From the NCBI GenBank assembly GCA_002440665.1, contig DJUX01000015.1, forward strand, positions 1 through 64,000: a stretch of DNA of 64,000 nucleotides, given 5' to 3'. Within the stretch, counting starts at the first letter, position 1. Each line of letters starts with the position of its first letter. The notes beneath the pieces are model-generated. The model was not told the DNA's origin and did no database searches. It was given only the letters and a program-made list of their open reading frames with translations. The stretch is from Dechloromonas sp. UBA6271 (GTDB lineage: Bacteria > Pseudomonadota > Gammaproteobacteria > Burkholderiales > Rhodocyclaceae). A program made the translations under genes and the position numbers. This document shows, piece by piece, positions 42,930 to 52,148 of this stretch.

Positions 42930-43595
42930 TCAGGCCGCCTTGGCGGCCTTGCCGTCCATTTTAGCCAAGGCTTCGCGCCCTGACAGCAGGTGGTCGTGCA
43001 TGAACTTTTCGGCCTTGGCGACCTCGCCCGCTTCGAAGGCTGCCATGATGGCGCGGTGTTCCTCGAGCGATTGCTGCAGGCGCCCTTCCAGCGACAGCGA
43101 ATGCAGCCGCGACAGCTTCAGCACCTTGCGCAGGTCCTGGATCACCGAGAGCAGCCAGCGGTTGTTGGCCAGTTCCTGGATGCGGCGGTGGAATTCCTGG
43201 TTGGCTTCGAAGAAGGCATCGATACGCCCCTCGCGCGCCGCCGCTTCGAGCCGTGCGTGAATTTCCTTGAGGCCCTTGATGTCGGCCGGCTTAGCAGCCT
43301 TGACGGCGTCGGCGGCGCAGCGCCCTTCGAGCATGGCCATCAGCGGAAAGATGTCGTCGAGGTCCTGCCGGGAAATCTCAGTCACATAGCAGCCGCGTCG
43401 CGGCTTCAGTTCGACCAGGCCTTCCGAAGCCAGCACCTTGAGCGCCTCACGCAACGGCGTCCGGGAAATGCCGTACTGCTCGGCGAGTTTCTGCTCGTCG
43501 ATCCAGGTGCCGGGGGTCAGTTCATGGGCGAAGATGCGCTGGCGCAGGCGTTCGGCCACTTCCTGATAGAGCGCGGTAGGTGCAATGCGGGTCAT
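42930..43595 (-). CDS. GntR-family (FCD) transcriptional regulator
   Basis: The 221-aa protein has an N-terminal winged HTH (ERLRQRIFAHELTPGTWIDEQKLAEQYGISRTPLREALKVLASEGLVELKPRRGCYV) and a C-terminal all-helical FCD ligand domain with metal-binding-type His residues (HARLE, EFHRRIQEL, EHRAIMAAFEAGE). It is divergent from the methylmalonyl-CoA operon and is the likely regulator of it and of itself. Its ligand may be a CoA or organic acid, by analogy to the family. It starts at 43595 with no strong ribosome binding site. Confidence 0.93.
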   Translation of the reverse strand: MTRIAPTALYQEVAERLRQRIFAHELTPGTWIDEQKLAEQYGISRTPLREALKVLASEGLVELKPRRGCYVTEISRQDLDDIFPLMAMLEGRCAADAVKAAKPADIKGLKEIHARLEAAAREGRIDAFFEANQEFHRRIQELANNRWLLSVIQDLRKVLKLSRLHSLSLEGRLQQSLEEHRAIMAAFEAGEVAKAEKFMHDHLLSGREALAKMDGKAAKAA

Positions 43596-43639
43596 GTTTG
43601 TTTGCCGGAGGTGAGCTGATTATCCTTGCTCACTTGCCT

Positions 43640-43714
43640 CCATAATTATGGATAAAGTATTATGCACCACTTGGTATGTCAAGCTGGGCCCAGAAGCGTA
43701 GAATTTTGAATTCT
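43640..43714. promoter_or_regulatory. Operator/promoter region between gntR and mcm
   Basis: On the minus strand a gntR promoter is visible: -35 TTGACA (43682-43677), 17-bp spacer, -10 TACTTT (43659-43654). Overlapping the -35 is CTTGGTATGTCAAG (43670-43683), an FCD-type inverted repeat. Two more palindromes lie nearby: CCATAATTATGG (43640-43651) and AGAATT-TTG-AATTCT (43700-43714). This fits autoregulation and control of the divergent mcm operon. Confidence 0.55.
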
Positions 43715-43756
43715 GCATCATAAGCCTGAAAAAATCGAATCAGCGAGGGGTGTGTC

Positions 43757-45907
43757 ATGTCTGAAAAGTTCTTTGATTCCAATAACCTGGATGCCTGGGA
43801 AAAGGCCGCCGCCAAACAGTCTCCGGGTGGCGATGTCGGGAATCTGGTCTGGAACACCCCGGAAGGTCTGGCCGTCAAGGCGCTCTACACGAAGGCCGAT
43901 GTTGAGGGCCTGGAGTTTGCCGACACCCTGCCCGGCTTCGCGCCCTACCTGCGCGGCCCGCAGCCGACGATGTATGCGGTCAAGCCGTGGACCATCCGCC
44001 AGTACGCCGGCTTCTCCACTGCCGAAGCCTCCAACGCCTTCTACCGCAAGGCGCTTGCCGCCGGCGGTCAAGGCGTTTCGGTCGCTTTCGACCTGGCGAC
44101 GCACCGCGGTTACGACTCGGATAATGCCCGGGTGACGGGTGACGTCGGTAAGGCCGGCGTGGCGATCGACTCGGTCGAAGACATGAAGATCCTTTTCGAC
44201 AGCATTCCGCTCGACAAGATTTCTGTTTCGATGACAATGAACGGCGCCGTGCTGCCCATCCTTGCCGGCTACATCGTTGCTGCCGAAGAACAGGGCGTGC
44301 CGCAGGACAAGCTGTCCGGAACCATCCAGAACGACATCCTCAAAGAATTCATGGTGCGGAATACCTATATCTATCCGCCCAAGCCGTCGATGAAAATCAT
44401 TGCCGATATTTTTGGCTATACGGCGCAGCACATGCCGAAGTTCAATTCGATCTCGATTTCCGGTTATCACATCCAGGAAGCCGGCGCCAACCAGGCCATC
44501 GAACTCGCCTTCACGCTGGCCGACGGCATGGAATACGTGCGTACCGGCGTCGCTTCCGGCATGGACGTCGATACCTTCGCCGGCCGCCTGTCCTTCTTCT
44601 GGGCGGTGGGCATGAATTTCTACCTGGAAATCGCCAAGATGCGCGCTGGTCGCCTGCTGTGGGACCGCATCATGACCGGTTTCAACGCCAAGAGCGCCAA
44701 GTCGAAGATGTTGCGCACGCACAGCCAGACTTCCGGCTGGTCGCTGACCGAGCAGGACCCGTACAACAACGTCGTGCGCACCACCATCGAGGCGATGGCC
44801 GCCGTGTTCGGCGGTACCCAGTCGCTGCACACCAACGCGCTAGATGAAGCCATCGCGCTGCCCACCGAGTTCTCGTCGCGTATCGCCCGTAACACCCAGC
44901 TCATCATCCAGGAAGAAACCCACATCACCAACGTCGTCGATCCGTGGGCCGGTTCCTACATGATGGAAAAGCTGACCCAGGACATGGCCGACAAGGCTTG
45001 GGGCATCATTCAGGAAATCGAGGCGATGGGCGGCATGACCAAGGCCGTCGAATCCGGCTGGGCCAAGATGCAGGTCGAAACCTGTGCGGCTGACAAGCAG
45101 GCGCGCATCGACTCGGGCAAGGACGTCATCGTTGGCGTCAACAAGTACAAGCTGGCCAAGGAAGACGCGATCGACATTCTCGATATCGACAACCATGCCG
45201 TGCGTGACTCGCAGATCGCCCGCCTCAAGCAAATTCGCGCGACGCGCGACCGTGCTGCGGTCAACGCCGCTCTGGAAGCGTTGACCGCAGCGGCTGAGTC
45301 CGGCGAAGGCAACCTGCTCGACCTGACCGTCAAGGCGATGCGCCTGCGCGCCACGGTTGGCGAAGTATCGGATGCGCTGGAAAAGGTCTTCGGCCGTTTC
45401 CGTGCCAACAACCAGACCATCTCGGGTGTGTACGGAGGCGTTGTGGAAGGTCAGGAAAGCTGGGAAAAGATCAAGGCCGATGTTGCGAAGTTCGCCGAAG
45501 AAGAAGGCCGCCGGCCGCGCATCATGATCGCCAAGCTCGGCCAGGATGGCCATGACCGCGGCGCCAAGGTGGTAGCGACCGCCTACGCCGACCTTGGCTT
45601 CGACATCGACATGGGGCCGCTCTTCCAGACCCCGGAAGAAGCTGCCCGTCAGGCCATCGAAAACGACGTCCATGCAGTTGGTGTGTCGTCACTGGCCGCC
45701 GGTCACAAGACCCTGCTGCCACAACTGGTCAAGGCTTTGAAGGACCAGGGCGGTGACGACATTATCGTCTTCGCCGGTGGCGTGATTCCGGCCCAGGACT
45801 ATGATTACCTCTACAACGCCGGTGCCAAGGCCATTTTCGGGCCGGGTACGCGGATCGAGGATTCGGCCATCAAGGTGATCGAAGAAATTCGCAAGGCACG
45901 CGGCTAA
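43757..45907 (+). CDS. mcm: Methylmalonyl-CoA mutase
   Basis: The 716-aa protein is the single-chain catalytic form of the adenosylcobalamin-dependent mutase, which interconverts (R)-methylmalonyl-CoA and succinyl-CoA. The N-terminal barrel has FDLATHRGYDSDN, MTMNGAVLPILA and the substrate-site segment NTYIYPPKPSMKIIADIFGY. The C-terminal B12 domain has GQDGHDRGAKVVATAYADLGFD with the cobalt-ligand histidine (DxHxxG). It is first in mcm-meaB-pccB-pccA, which turns propionyl-CoA into succinyl-CoA. Methylmalonyl-CoA epimerase is not encoded nearby. Confidence 0.97.
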   Translation: MSEKFFDSNNLDAWEKAAAKQSPGGDVGNLVWNTPEGLAVKALYTKADVEGLEFADTLPGFAPYLRGPQPTMYAVKPWTIRQYAGFSTAEASNAFYRKALAAGGQGVSVAFDLATHRGYDSDNARVTGDVGKAGVAIDSVEDMKILFDSIPLDKISVSMTMNGAVLPILAGYIVAAEEQGVPQDKLSGTIQNDILKEFMVRNTYIYPPKPSMKIIADIFGYTAQHMPKFNSISISGYHIQEAGANQAIELAFTLADGMEYVRTGVASGMDVDTFAGRLSFFWAVGMNFYLEIAKMRAGRLLWDRIMTGFNAKSAKSKMLRTHSQTSGWSLTEQDPYNNVVRTTIEAMAAVFGGTQSLHTNALDEAIALPTEFSSRIARNTQLIIQEETHITNVVDPWAGSYMMEKLTQDMADKAWGIIQEIEAMGGMTKAVESGWAKMQVETCAADKQARIDSGKDVIVGVNKYKLAKEDAIDILDIDNHAVRDSQIARLKQIRATRDRAAVNAALEALTAAAESGEGNLLDLTVKAMRLRATVGEVSDALEKVFGRFRANNQTISGVYGGVVEGQESWEKIKADVAKFAEEEGRRPRIMIAKLGQDGHDRGAKVVATAYADLGFDIDMGPLFQTPEEAARQAIENDVHAVGVSSLAAGHKTLLPQLVKALKDQGGDDIIVFAGGVIPAQDYDYLYNAGAKAIFGPGTRIEDSAIKVIEEIRKARG

Positions 45908-45914
45908 ACCTCGG

Positions 45915-46925
45915 ATGAATTTGGGCGAAGCTCCCGTGCGTGCCAATATTCTGTCTGCGGCCGACCAGTTGCTGGTCGATGGCGTGCTGGCCGGTCAGCG
46001 TCGTGCGCTGGCCAAGGCCATCACGCTGATCGAGTCGACGCGTCCCGACCACCAGCAGCGCGCCCAGCAGGTGCTCAATGCACTTCTGCCGAGTACCGGC
46101 AAGGCGATTCGCATCGGCATTTCCGGTGTGCCGGGGGCGGGCAAGTCTACGTTCATCGAGGCGCTTGGCGTCTGGCTTATCGAGCAGGGCAAGAAACTGG
46201 CGGTGCTGGCGGTCGATCCTTCGTCTTCGGTGTCGGGCGGCTCAATCCTCGGCGACAAGACGCGGATGGAGTTGCTCAGCCAACGCGAGGAAGCCTTCAT
46301 CCGGCCCAGCCCATCGTCCGGTTCGCTCGGCGGCGTGGCTGAAAAGTCGCGTGAGGCGATGCTGCTCTGTGAAGCCTCCGGCTACGACGTGATCATTATC
46401 GAGACCGTCGGTGTCGGCCAGTCGGAAACGACGGTGGCTGGCATGGTCGATATGTTCTGTCTGCTGCAATTGCCGAATGCCGGCGACGACCTGCAGGCGA
46501 TCAAGAAAGGCATCGTCGAGATCGCCGACATGGTGATCATCAACAAGGCCGATATCGACCGTCAGGCCACCGCCGTGGTCCGTGCCCAATGGCGTAACGC
46601 CCTGCACATGCTGCGTCCGGCCTCGCCCAACTGGGCGCCGCCGGTCATCACGCTGTCGGCCTTGCACAAGGAAGGCATTGCCGACTTCTGGGAACAGGTC
46701 GAGAAGTATCAGGCCGCCCTGAAACCGACCGGCGAATTCGACGCCAAGCGTCAGCATCAGACCTTGAGCTGGATGTGGCAGCTGATCGATTCAGGCCTTC
46801 GTCAATATTTCCGTCATCACCCGCGCGTGCAGGAAAACCTGCCCGCCTTCACCCGATCCGTCGAGGAGGGCCATACGACCCCGGCTGCTGCCGCGTATGC
46901 GCTGCTCGACTATCTGAAACACTAA
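45915..46925 (+). CDS. meaB: Methylmalonyl-CoA mutase chaperone GTPase MeaB
   Basis: The 336-aa G3E-family GTPase has the P-loop GVPGAGKSTFIE near residue 67, Walker B/switch ETVGVGQSETTV and base-recognition NKADIDR. MeaB loads adenosylcobalamin on the mutase and protects it from inactivation. It begins 7 bp after mcm and ends 27 bp before pccB, in the same operon. It is a little longer than the usual 320-330 aa. Confidence 0.96.
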   Translation: MNLGEAPVRANILSAADQLLVDGVLAGQRRALAKAITLIESTRPDHQQRAQQVLNALLPSTGKAIRIGISGVPGAGKSTFIEALGVWLIEQGKKLAVLAVDPSSSVSGGSILGDKTRMELLSQREEAFIRPSPSSGSLGGVAEKSREAMLLCEASGYDVIIIETVGVGQSETTVAGMVDMFCLLQLPNAGDDLQAIKKGIVEIADMVIINKADIDRQATAVVRAQWRNALHMLRPASPNWAPPVITLSALHKEGIADFWEQVEKYQAALKPTGEFDAKRQHQTLSWMWQLIDSGLRQYFRHHPRVQENLPAFTRSVEEGHTTPAAAAYALLDYLKH

Positions 46926-46952
46926 TCACCCGATCCATTTAGGGAGTTTTCT

Positions 46953-48488
46953 ATGCACGACATCATCCGCCAGCTGGAAAAAAAGCGTGAACTGGCCCGC
47001 CTTGGCGGTGGCCAGAAGCGTATCGACAGCCAGCACAAAAAGGGCAAGTTGAGCGCCCGCGAACGCATCGAGCTGCTGCTCGACCCGGACTCCTTCGAGG
47101 AATGGGACATGTTCAAGGAGCATCGCTGCACCGATTTCGGTATGGATCAGGCCGAGAAGATTCCCGGCGACGGTGTCGTGATTGGTTACGGTACGGTCAA
47201 TGGCCGTCTGGTCTTCGTTTTCTCGCAGGATTTCACTGTTTTCGGCGGTTCGCTGTCGGAAACCCACGCCGAAAAGATCTGCAAGGTCATGGATCAGGCG
47301 ATGAAGGTCGGCGCCCCGGTGATCGGCCTCAACGACTCGGGTGGTGCGCGGATTCAGGAAGGCGTCGCCTCCCTGGGCGGCTACGCCGACGTCTTCCAGC
47401 GCAATGTGATGGCCTCCGGCGTCGTGCCGCAGATCTCGATGATCATGGGCCCCTGCGCCGGCGGTGCGGTGTATTCGCCGTCGATGACCGACTTCATCTT
47501 CATGGTCAAGGACTCGTCCTACATGTTCGTGACCGGTCCGGAAGTCGTCAAGACCGTGACCCACGAAGACGTGACGGCCGAAGAGCTGGGCGGTGCCGTG
47601 ACCCACACCAGCAAGTCCGGTGTGGCCGATCTGGCTTTTGAGAATGATGTCGAAGCCCTGTCGATGCTGCGCCGCTTCATGAATTTCCTGCCCGCCAACA
47701 ACCGCGAAAAGCCGCCGGTGACGCCGACCAACGATCCGGTCGATCGTATGGATTACTCGCTCGACACCCTGGTGCCGGACAACGCCAACAAGGCGTACGA
47801 CATGAAGGAACTGATCGTCAAAGTGGTCGACGACAATGATTTCTTCGAGCTGCAGGCCGATTACGCCAAGAACATCATCATCGGCTTCGGCCGCATGGAT
47901 GGTCATCCGGTTGGCATCGTCGCCAACCAGCCGCTCGTGCTGGCCGGCTGTCTGGACATCAAGTCGTCAATCAAGGCGGCCCGCTTTGTCCGCTTCTGCG
48001 ATGCCTTCAACATTCCGGTCGTCACCTTCGTCGATGTCCCGGGCTTCATGCCGGGCACGACGCAGGAATACGGCGGCATCATCAAGCACGGTGCCAAGCT
48101 GCTCTACGCCTACGCCGAATGTACCGTGCCGAAGGTGACCATCATTACCCGCAAGGCCTACGGTGGCGCTTACGACGTGATGTCCTCCAAGCACCTGCGC
48201 GGCGATGTCAATATTGCCTGGCCGTCGGCAGAAATCGCGGTCATGGGCCCGAAGGGCGCCGTGGAAATCATTTTCCGCGAGGAAAAGAACGATCCGGCCA
48301 AGCTGGCCGAACGCGAAGCCGAGTACAAGGCCAAGTTCGCCAACCCGTTTGTGGCCGGCGCCCGTGGCTTCATCGACGACGTCATCATGCCGCATGCCAC
48401 CCGCAAGCGTATTGCCCGCTCGCTGGCCATGCTGCGCGACAAGAAACTTGAAAATCCGTGGCGCAAGCACGGCAACATTCCTCTGTAA
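46953..48488 (+). CDS. pccB: Propionyl-CoA carboxylase carboxyltransferase (beta) subunit
   Basis: The 511-aa protein is an acyl-CoA carboxylase beta subunit with the acyl-CoA-binding region GGSLSETHAEKICKVMDQAMKVGAPVIGLNDSGGARIQEG and the carboxybiotin region MPGTTQEYGGIIKHGAKLLYAYAE and KAYGGAYDVMSSKHL. It carboxylates propionyl-CoA to (S)-methylmalonyl-CoA with the biotin subunit encoded next. The operon with mcm supports propionyl-CoA as the substrate rather than acetyl-CoA. Confidence 0.95.
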   Translation: MHDIIRQLEKKRELARLGGGQKRIDSQHKKGKLSARERIELLLDPDSFEEWDMFKEHRCTDFGMDQAEKIPGDGVVIGYGTVNGRLVFVFSQDFTVFGGSLSETHAEKICKVMDQAMKVGAPVIGLNDSGGARIQEGVASLGGYADVFQRNVMASGVVPQISMIMGPCAGGAVYSPSMTDFIFMVKDSSYMFVTGPEVVKTVTHEDVTAEELGGAVTHTSKSGVADLAFENDVEALSMLRRFMNFLPANNREKPPVTPTNDPVDRMDYSLDTLVPDNANKAYDMKELIVKVVDDNDFFELQADYAKNIIIGFGRMDGHPVGIVANQPLVLAGCLDIKSSIKAARFVRFCDAFNIPVVTFVDVPGFMPGTTQEYGGIIKHGAKLLYAYAECTVPKVTIITRKAYGGAYDVMSSKHLRGDVNIAWPSAEIAVMGPKGAVEIIFREEKNDPAKLAEREAEYKAKFANPFVAGARGFIDDVIMPHATRKRIARSLAMLRDKKLENPWRKHGNIPL

Positions 48489-48509
48489 GCGTCAGGGAGA
48501 AAAAGGAAT

Positions 48510-50510
48510 ATGTTCACTAAAATTCTGATCGCAAACCGCGGCGAAATTGCCTGCCGCGTCATCAAGACTGCACGCAAGATGGGCATCAAGACCGTTGCCG
48601 TCTATTCCGAAGCCGACAAGGATGCGCTGCACGTCGACCTCGCCGACGAAGCCGTCTGTATTGGCCCGGCTGCCTCCAAGGAATCCTACCTGGTGGCCGA
48701 CAAGATCATCGCCGCCTGCAAGCAAACCGGTGCCGAAGCCGTTCACCCCGGCTACGGCTTCCTGTCGGAAAACTCCGAGTTCTCGCGCCGTCTGGAAGAA
48801 GAGGGTGTCAAGTTCATTGGGCCGAAGCACTATTCCAGCAGCAAGATGGGCGACAAGATCGAGTCCAAGAAGCTGGCGCTCGAAGCCAAGGTCAATACCA
48901 TCCCGGGTTACAACGAAGCCATTTCCGGTCCGGACGAAGCCGTCAAGATCGCTCAGGGCATCGGCTATCCGGTCATGATCAAGGCTTCCGCCGGTGGCGG
49001 TGGCAAGGGGCTGCGCGTTGCCTTCAACGACAAGGAAGCGCACGAAGGCTTCTCGTCCTGCGTCAATGAAGCCAAGAACGCTTTCGGCGATGACCGCGTT
49101 TTCATCGAAAAATACGTGCTGGAACCGCGCCACATCGAAATCCAGGTGTTGGGCGACTCCTTCGGCAACTATGTTTACCTGAACGAGCGTGACTGCTCGA
49201 TCCAGCGCCGTCACCAGAAGGTTATCGAAGAGGCGCCGTCGCCCTTCGTCGACCCGGCCATGCGCAAGGCCATGGGCGAGCAGGCGGTGGCACTGGCCCG
49301 CGCCGTTAACTACGAGTCGGCCGGTACGGTCGAGTTCGTCGTCGGTGCCGACAAGAGCTTCTACTTCCTGGAAATGAACACCCGTCTGCAGGTGGAACAT
49401 CCGGTGACCGAACTGATCACCGGCGTCGACCTCGTCGAGCTGATGATCCGCGTTGCCGCTGGTGAAAAGCTGCCGCTGACCCAGGATCAGGTCCAGCTCA
49501 ACGGCTGGTCCATGGAATGCCGGATCAATGCCGAAGACCCGTTCCGCGGCTTCCTGCCGTCCACCGGTCGTCTGGTCAAGTTCCAGCCACCGAAGGAAGT
49601 GCCGGGCCACGTCCGGGTCGATACCGGTGTCTACGACGGTGGCGAGATTTCGATGTTCTACGACTCGATGATCGCCAAGCTGATCGTGCACGGCGCTACC
49701 CGCGAGCAGGCCATCGCCCGCATGCGTGACGTCTTGAACGCCTTCGTGATCCGCGGCATTTCCTCGAACATCCCGTTCCAGGCGGCGCTGATGCAGCATC
49801 CGCGCTTCCAGTCCGGCAACTTCAACACCGGCTTCATCGCCGAGGAATACCCGAAGGGCTTCGATGCCTCGATGGTGCCGCACGATGATCCGGCGCTGCT
49901 GGTTTCCGTGGCTGCCTACGTCTACCGCGCCTATACCGATCGTTCCGCTTCCATCACCGGCCAGTTGCAGGGCCACGAGCGGCTGGTGAGCGACAAGTGG
50001 ATGGTCGTCCGCCTGAACCCGAATGGCAACGAAAGCCACCCGGTGACGGCGCGCGCCATTCCCGGCGGCTATCACATCGAGTACAAGGGCGAGAACTACG
50101 AGATTCGCTCCGACTGGAAACTCGGCCAATCGCTGTTCAACGGCACCTGCAACGGCGAGGAATTCACGCTGCAGGTCGAGCGTCACAAGACCCGCTACAG
50201 TCTGTTCCACTGGGGCACCCGCGCCGACTTCATGGTGATGAGCGCCCGCGCTGCCGAACTGTTGGCCCTGATGCCCGAGAAGCCGGCACCTGACCTCTCC
50301 AAGTTCCTGCTTTCCCCGATGCCGGGCCTGCTGCGCGAAGTGGCGGTCAAGGCCGGTCAGGACGTCAAGGCCGGCGAGAAGCTGGCGGTCATCGAAGCCA
50401 TGAAGATGGAAAACATCCTCAAGGCCGACCAGGACTGCAAGGTCAAGAAGATCTCTGCGGCGGCTGGCGAAAGCCTTTCAGTCGATCAGGTCATCATCGA
50501 GTTCGAATGA
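48510..50510 (+). CDS. pccA: Propionyl-CoA carboxylase biotin carboxylase (alpha) subunit
   Basis: The 666-aa protein has a biotin carboxylase part (start ILIANRGEIACRVIKTARKMGI; ATP loop KASAGGGGKGLRV near 160; FLEMNTRLQVEHPVTE), a middle BT domain for subunit contact (about 460-580), and a C-terminal biotinyl domain with the biotinylated lysine in IEAMKMENIL near residue 632. It loads CO2 on biotin for the beta subunit. It is last in the operon, followed by a clear terminator. Confidence 0.96.
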   Translation: MFTKILIANRGEIACRVIKTARKMGIKTVAVYSEADKDALHVDLADEAVCIGPAASKESYLVADKIIAACKQTGAEAVHPGYGFLSENSEFSRRLEEEGVKFIGPKHYSSSKMGDKIESKKLALEAKVNTIPGYNEAISGPDEAVKIAQGIGYPVMIKASAGGGGKGLRVAFNDKEAHEGFSSCVNEAKNAFGDDRVFIEKYVLEPRHIEIQVLGDSFGNYVYLNERDCSIQRRHQKVIEEAPSPFVDPAMRKAMGEQAVALARAVNYESAGTVEFVVGADKSFYFLEMNTRLQVEHPVTELITGVDLVELMIRVAAGEKLPLTQDQVQLNGWSMECRINAEDPFRGFLPSTGRLVKFQPPKEVPGHVRVDTGVYDGGEISMFYDSMIAKLIVHGATREQAIARMRDVLNAFVIRGISSNIPFQAALMQHPRFQSGNFNTGFIAEEYPKGFDASMVPHDDPALLVSVAAYVYRAYTDRSASITGQLQGHERLVSDKWMVVRLNPNGNESHPVTARAIPGGYHIEYKGENYEIRSDWKLGQSLFNGTCNGEEFTLQVERHKTRYSLFHWGTRADFMVMSARAAELLALMPEKPAPDLSKFLLSPMPGLLREVAVKAGQDVKAGEKLAVIEAMKMENILKADQDCKVKKISAAAGESLSVDQVIIEFE

Positions 50511-50520
50511 TGGTTTTCGG

Positions 50521-50542
50521 CCATTTTTGATGGTCGACCGCA
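50521..50542 (-). repeat. Dispersed TGCGGTCGAC motif, intergenic copy
   Basis: The core is exact on the minus strand (50542 to 50533), followed by CAAAAAT and then GAAAAC (reaching 50514) tracts about 11 bases apart. It lies between the pccA stop and its terminator. Confidence 0.6.
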
Positions 50543-50550
50543 ACAGGCAG

Positions 50551-50576
50551 GGCCCGTCTCCGGACGGGCCTTTTTC
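50551..50576 (+). terminator. Rho-independent terminator after pccA
   Basis: GGCCCGTC-TCCG-GACGGGCC followed by TTTTTC: an 8-bp GC stem, 40 bp past the pccA stop. It may also serve the convergent gene that ends at 50582. Confidence 0.9.
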
Positions 50577-50581
50577 TTTCG

Positions 50582-52120
50582 TTACGGCAGCTTGCAGGCG
50601 TAGTGAACGAAATCGGTGCCGCGTTCGAGAACTTCGACGGGTACGAGGGATTCGATCGTCTCCCCGGACAGCTCGACCTTGACCCCGAGGCGGGCACCGG
50701 CGTCGGCAGGCACGATCAGCGAATATGCCGCGCCATCCTGGCGCACGAAGGCCGGTACGCGAACCAGCCGGTTGCCGCGCGGGGCCATGCGTTTGAGCGT
50801 ACCCGCTTCGACCCCGTCGGCGTGCCAGGTCAGGCGCGCCGAGAGCGTGCCGTCGTCTTCGCTCTGCAGGCTTGACATAACGCCAAGCCGAGGCTCTCCG
50901 TTAACCAACGCGGCGACCAGGCAGGGTGCAAGCTGACGGGTTTGGCTGGTTCCCGGCGGGCGCGTCGCGTTGCCGTCGACCATCATCCAGCGCTCGTTCG
51001 GTATGTCCAACTTATTTTTAACTTCGGTCGGCATGTGTGAGACCCGCTCAAAGCCATACTGTGCCGATCGCTGATAGCTATGCGAACGGTCGGCGGCACC
51101 TTGAGTGTCGATCGGATTGAGGGTTTTGTTGTTCAGCAGTGCGTAGGCATTGTCACCGCCGAAGACCAATTGTATTTCGCTGTGCTCTTTCGCTCCTGCT
51201 TCGTGATGCGGGTGGAGGTGGTGTTCGATATCCTTGAGCAGGCGAATTGCCGCACTGGCGGAAAGGGTACGCCCCAGCTTGAGCGCTTCTGGCGACTCCC
51301 CCGCCTGCAGTGCCTGGATGCGCTGGGCCAGCTTGTGCGCCACGACGCACATGTCGAGGTAACGCGGAATGCCCGATGGCAGGTCGTCGCCCAGAAGAAC
51401 CGACAGATCGAGGCGGTAGGCGCTATTGCGCCGGCCGGCCTCGGCTTCGAAAGCGACCAGTTCGCGCCAGCGGCTGAAGACCCGGTTGGCGACCTGGAAC
51501 TGGGCGGGCGTCAGGTGATAGGGATCCGTTGTGCGTACCAGGAAAGCCCAGGACAACTCACCGGAGATAGTTCCCCTGCCGTATCGCGGATAATCCGGAT
51601 CGGCCAGCGGCCGGCGCAGCACGCCGTTGGCTTCCGCCGAAAGCAATACGGAAAGAAGCAGTTGATCGAGCAGTGGCGTGCAGGTCCGGGCGGCCAGAAA
51701 GTGGCAATATTGCGCCACCCGGAAGGCACTCACCGCGCGATGCAGGGGCAGGCAGCGGTTAGCCGGGGTACATTGCGGAACCAGGCGCAGGTAGGCGATG
51801 CCCATTCGTGTCCACAATTGTTGCGCGATGGCGAAGCTGCGCTCTTCATCCGCCAGCATGGGCAGCGCCTTGCGCGTGAACTGTCCCTCGGCAATGGCAT
51901 GCCGGAGAACGGCGGCGCTGCGCAGCAGGTTCAGCAATGCAATCGTCTGCGGTGGCGACAGGGGGCCGCCATCGATCGCTTCGATCTGTTCGAGCATTGC
52001 CGCCAGCGCATCCGTGGCGGGCTTCGGCGCCAGTCCGGCGAGCCAGGCCTGGGCAGTGGCTGGATCGGTGAAGGCGGGTGTCGTGTTGTTAATGGGTTCG
52101 GGCAGGCACAGCCGGTACAT
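50582..52120 (-). CDS. Uncharacterised 512-aa protein (paralogue of the 533-aa protein)
   Basis: I recognise no named family. It has a long helical N-terminal part (to about residue 310), then a beta-rich end with NERWMMVDGNATRPPG, APCLVAALVNGEPRLGVMSS and ESLVPVEVLERGTDFVHYACKLP. The last part is like that of the protein at 2809-4410 (spacing of a basic segment, aromatic residues and RGxDF). The N-terminal thirds are much more diverged. No signal or membrane segment is seen. The gene is convergent with pccA and divergent from a small gene. A regulatory function is a guess. Confidence 0.6.
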   Translation of the reverse strand: MYRLCLPEPINNTTPAFTDPATAQAWLAGLAPKPATDALAAMLEQIEAIDGGPLSPPQTIALLNLLRSAAVLRHAIAEGQFTRKALPMLADEERSFAIAQQLWTRMGIAYLRLVPQCTPANRCLPLHRAVSAFRVAQYCHFLAARTCTPLLDQLLLSVLLSAEANGVLRRPLADPDYPRYGRGTISGELSWAFLVRTTDPYHLTPAQFQVANRVFSRWRELVAFEAEAGRRNSAYRLDLSVLLGDDLPSGIPRYLDMCVVAHKLAQRIQALQAGESPEALKLGRTLSASAAIRLLKDIEHHLHPHHEAGAKEHSEIQLVFGGDNAYALLNNKTLNPIDTQGAADRSHSYQRSAQYGFERVSHMPTEVKNKLDIPNERWMMVDGNATRPPGTSQTRQLAPCLVAALVNGEPRLGVMSSLQSEDDGTLSARLTWHADGVEAGTLKRMAPRGNRLVRVPAFVRQDGAAYSLIVPADAGARLGVKVELSGETIESLVPVEVLERGTDFVHYACKLP

Positions 52121-52148
52121 GGAGGTTCCTTTGAGTTATGCTTCGACC

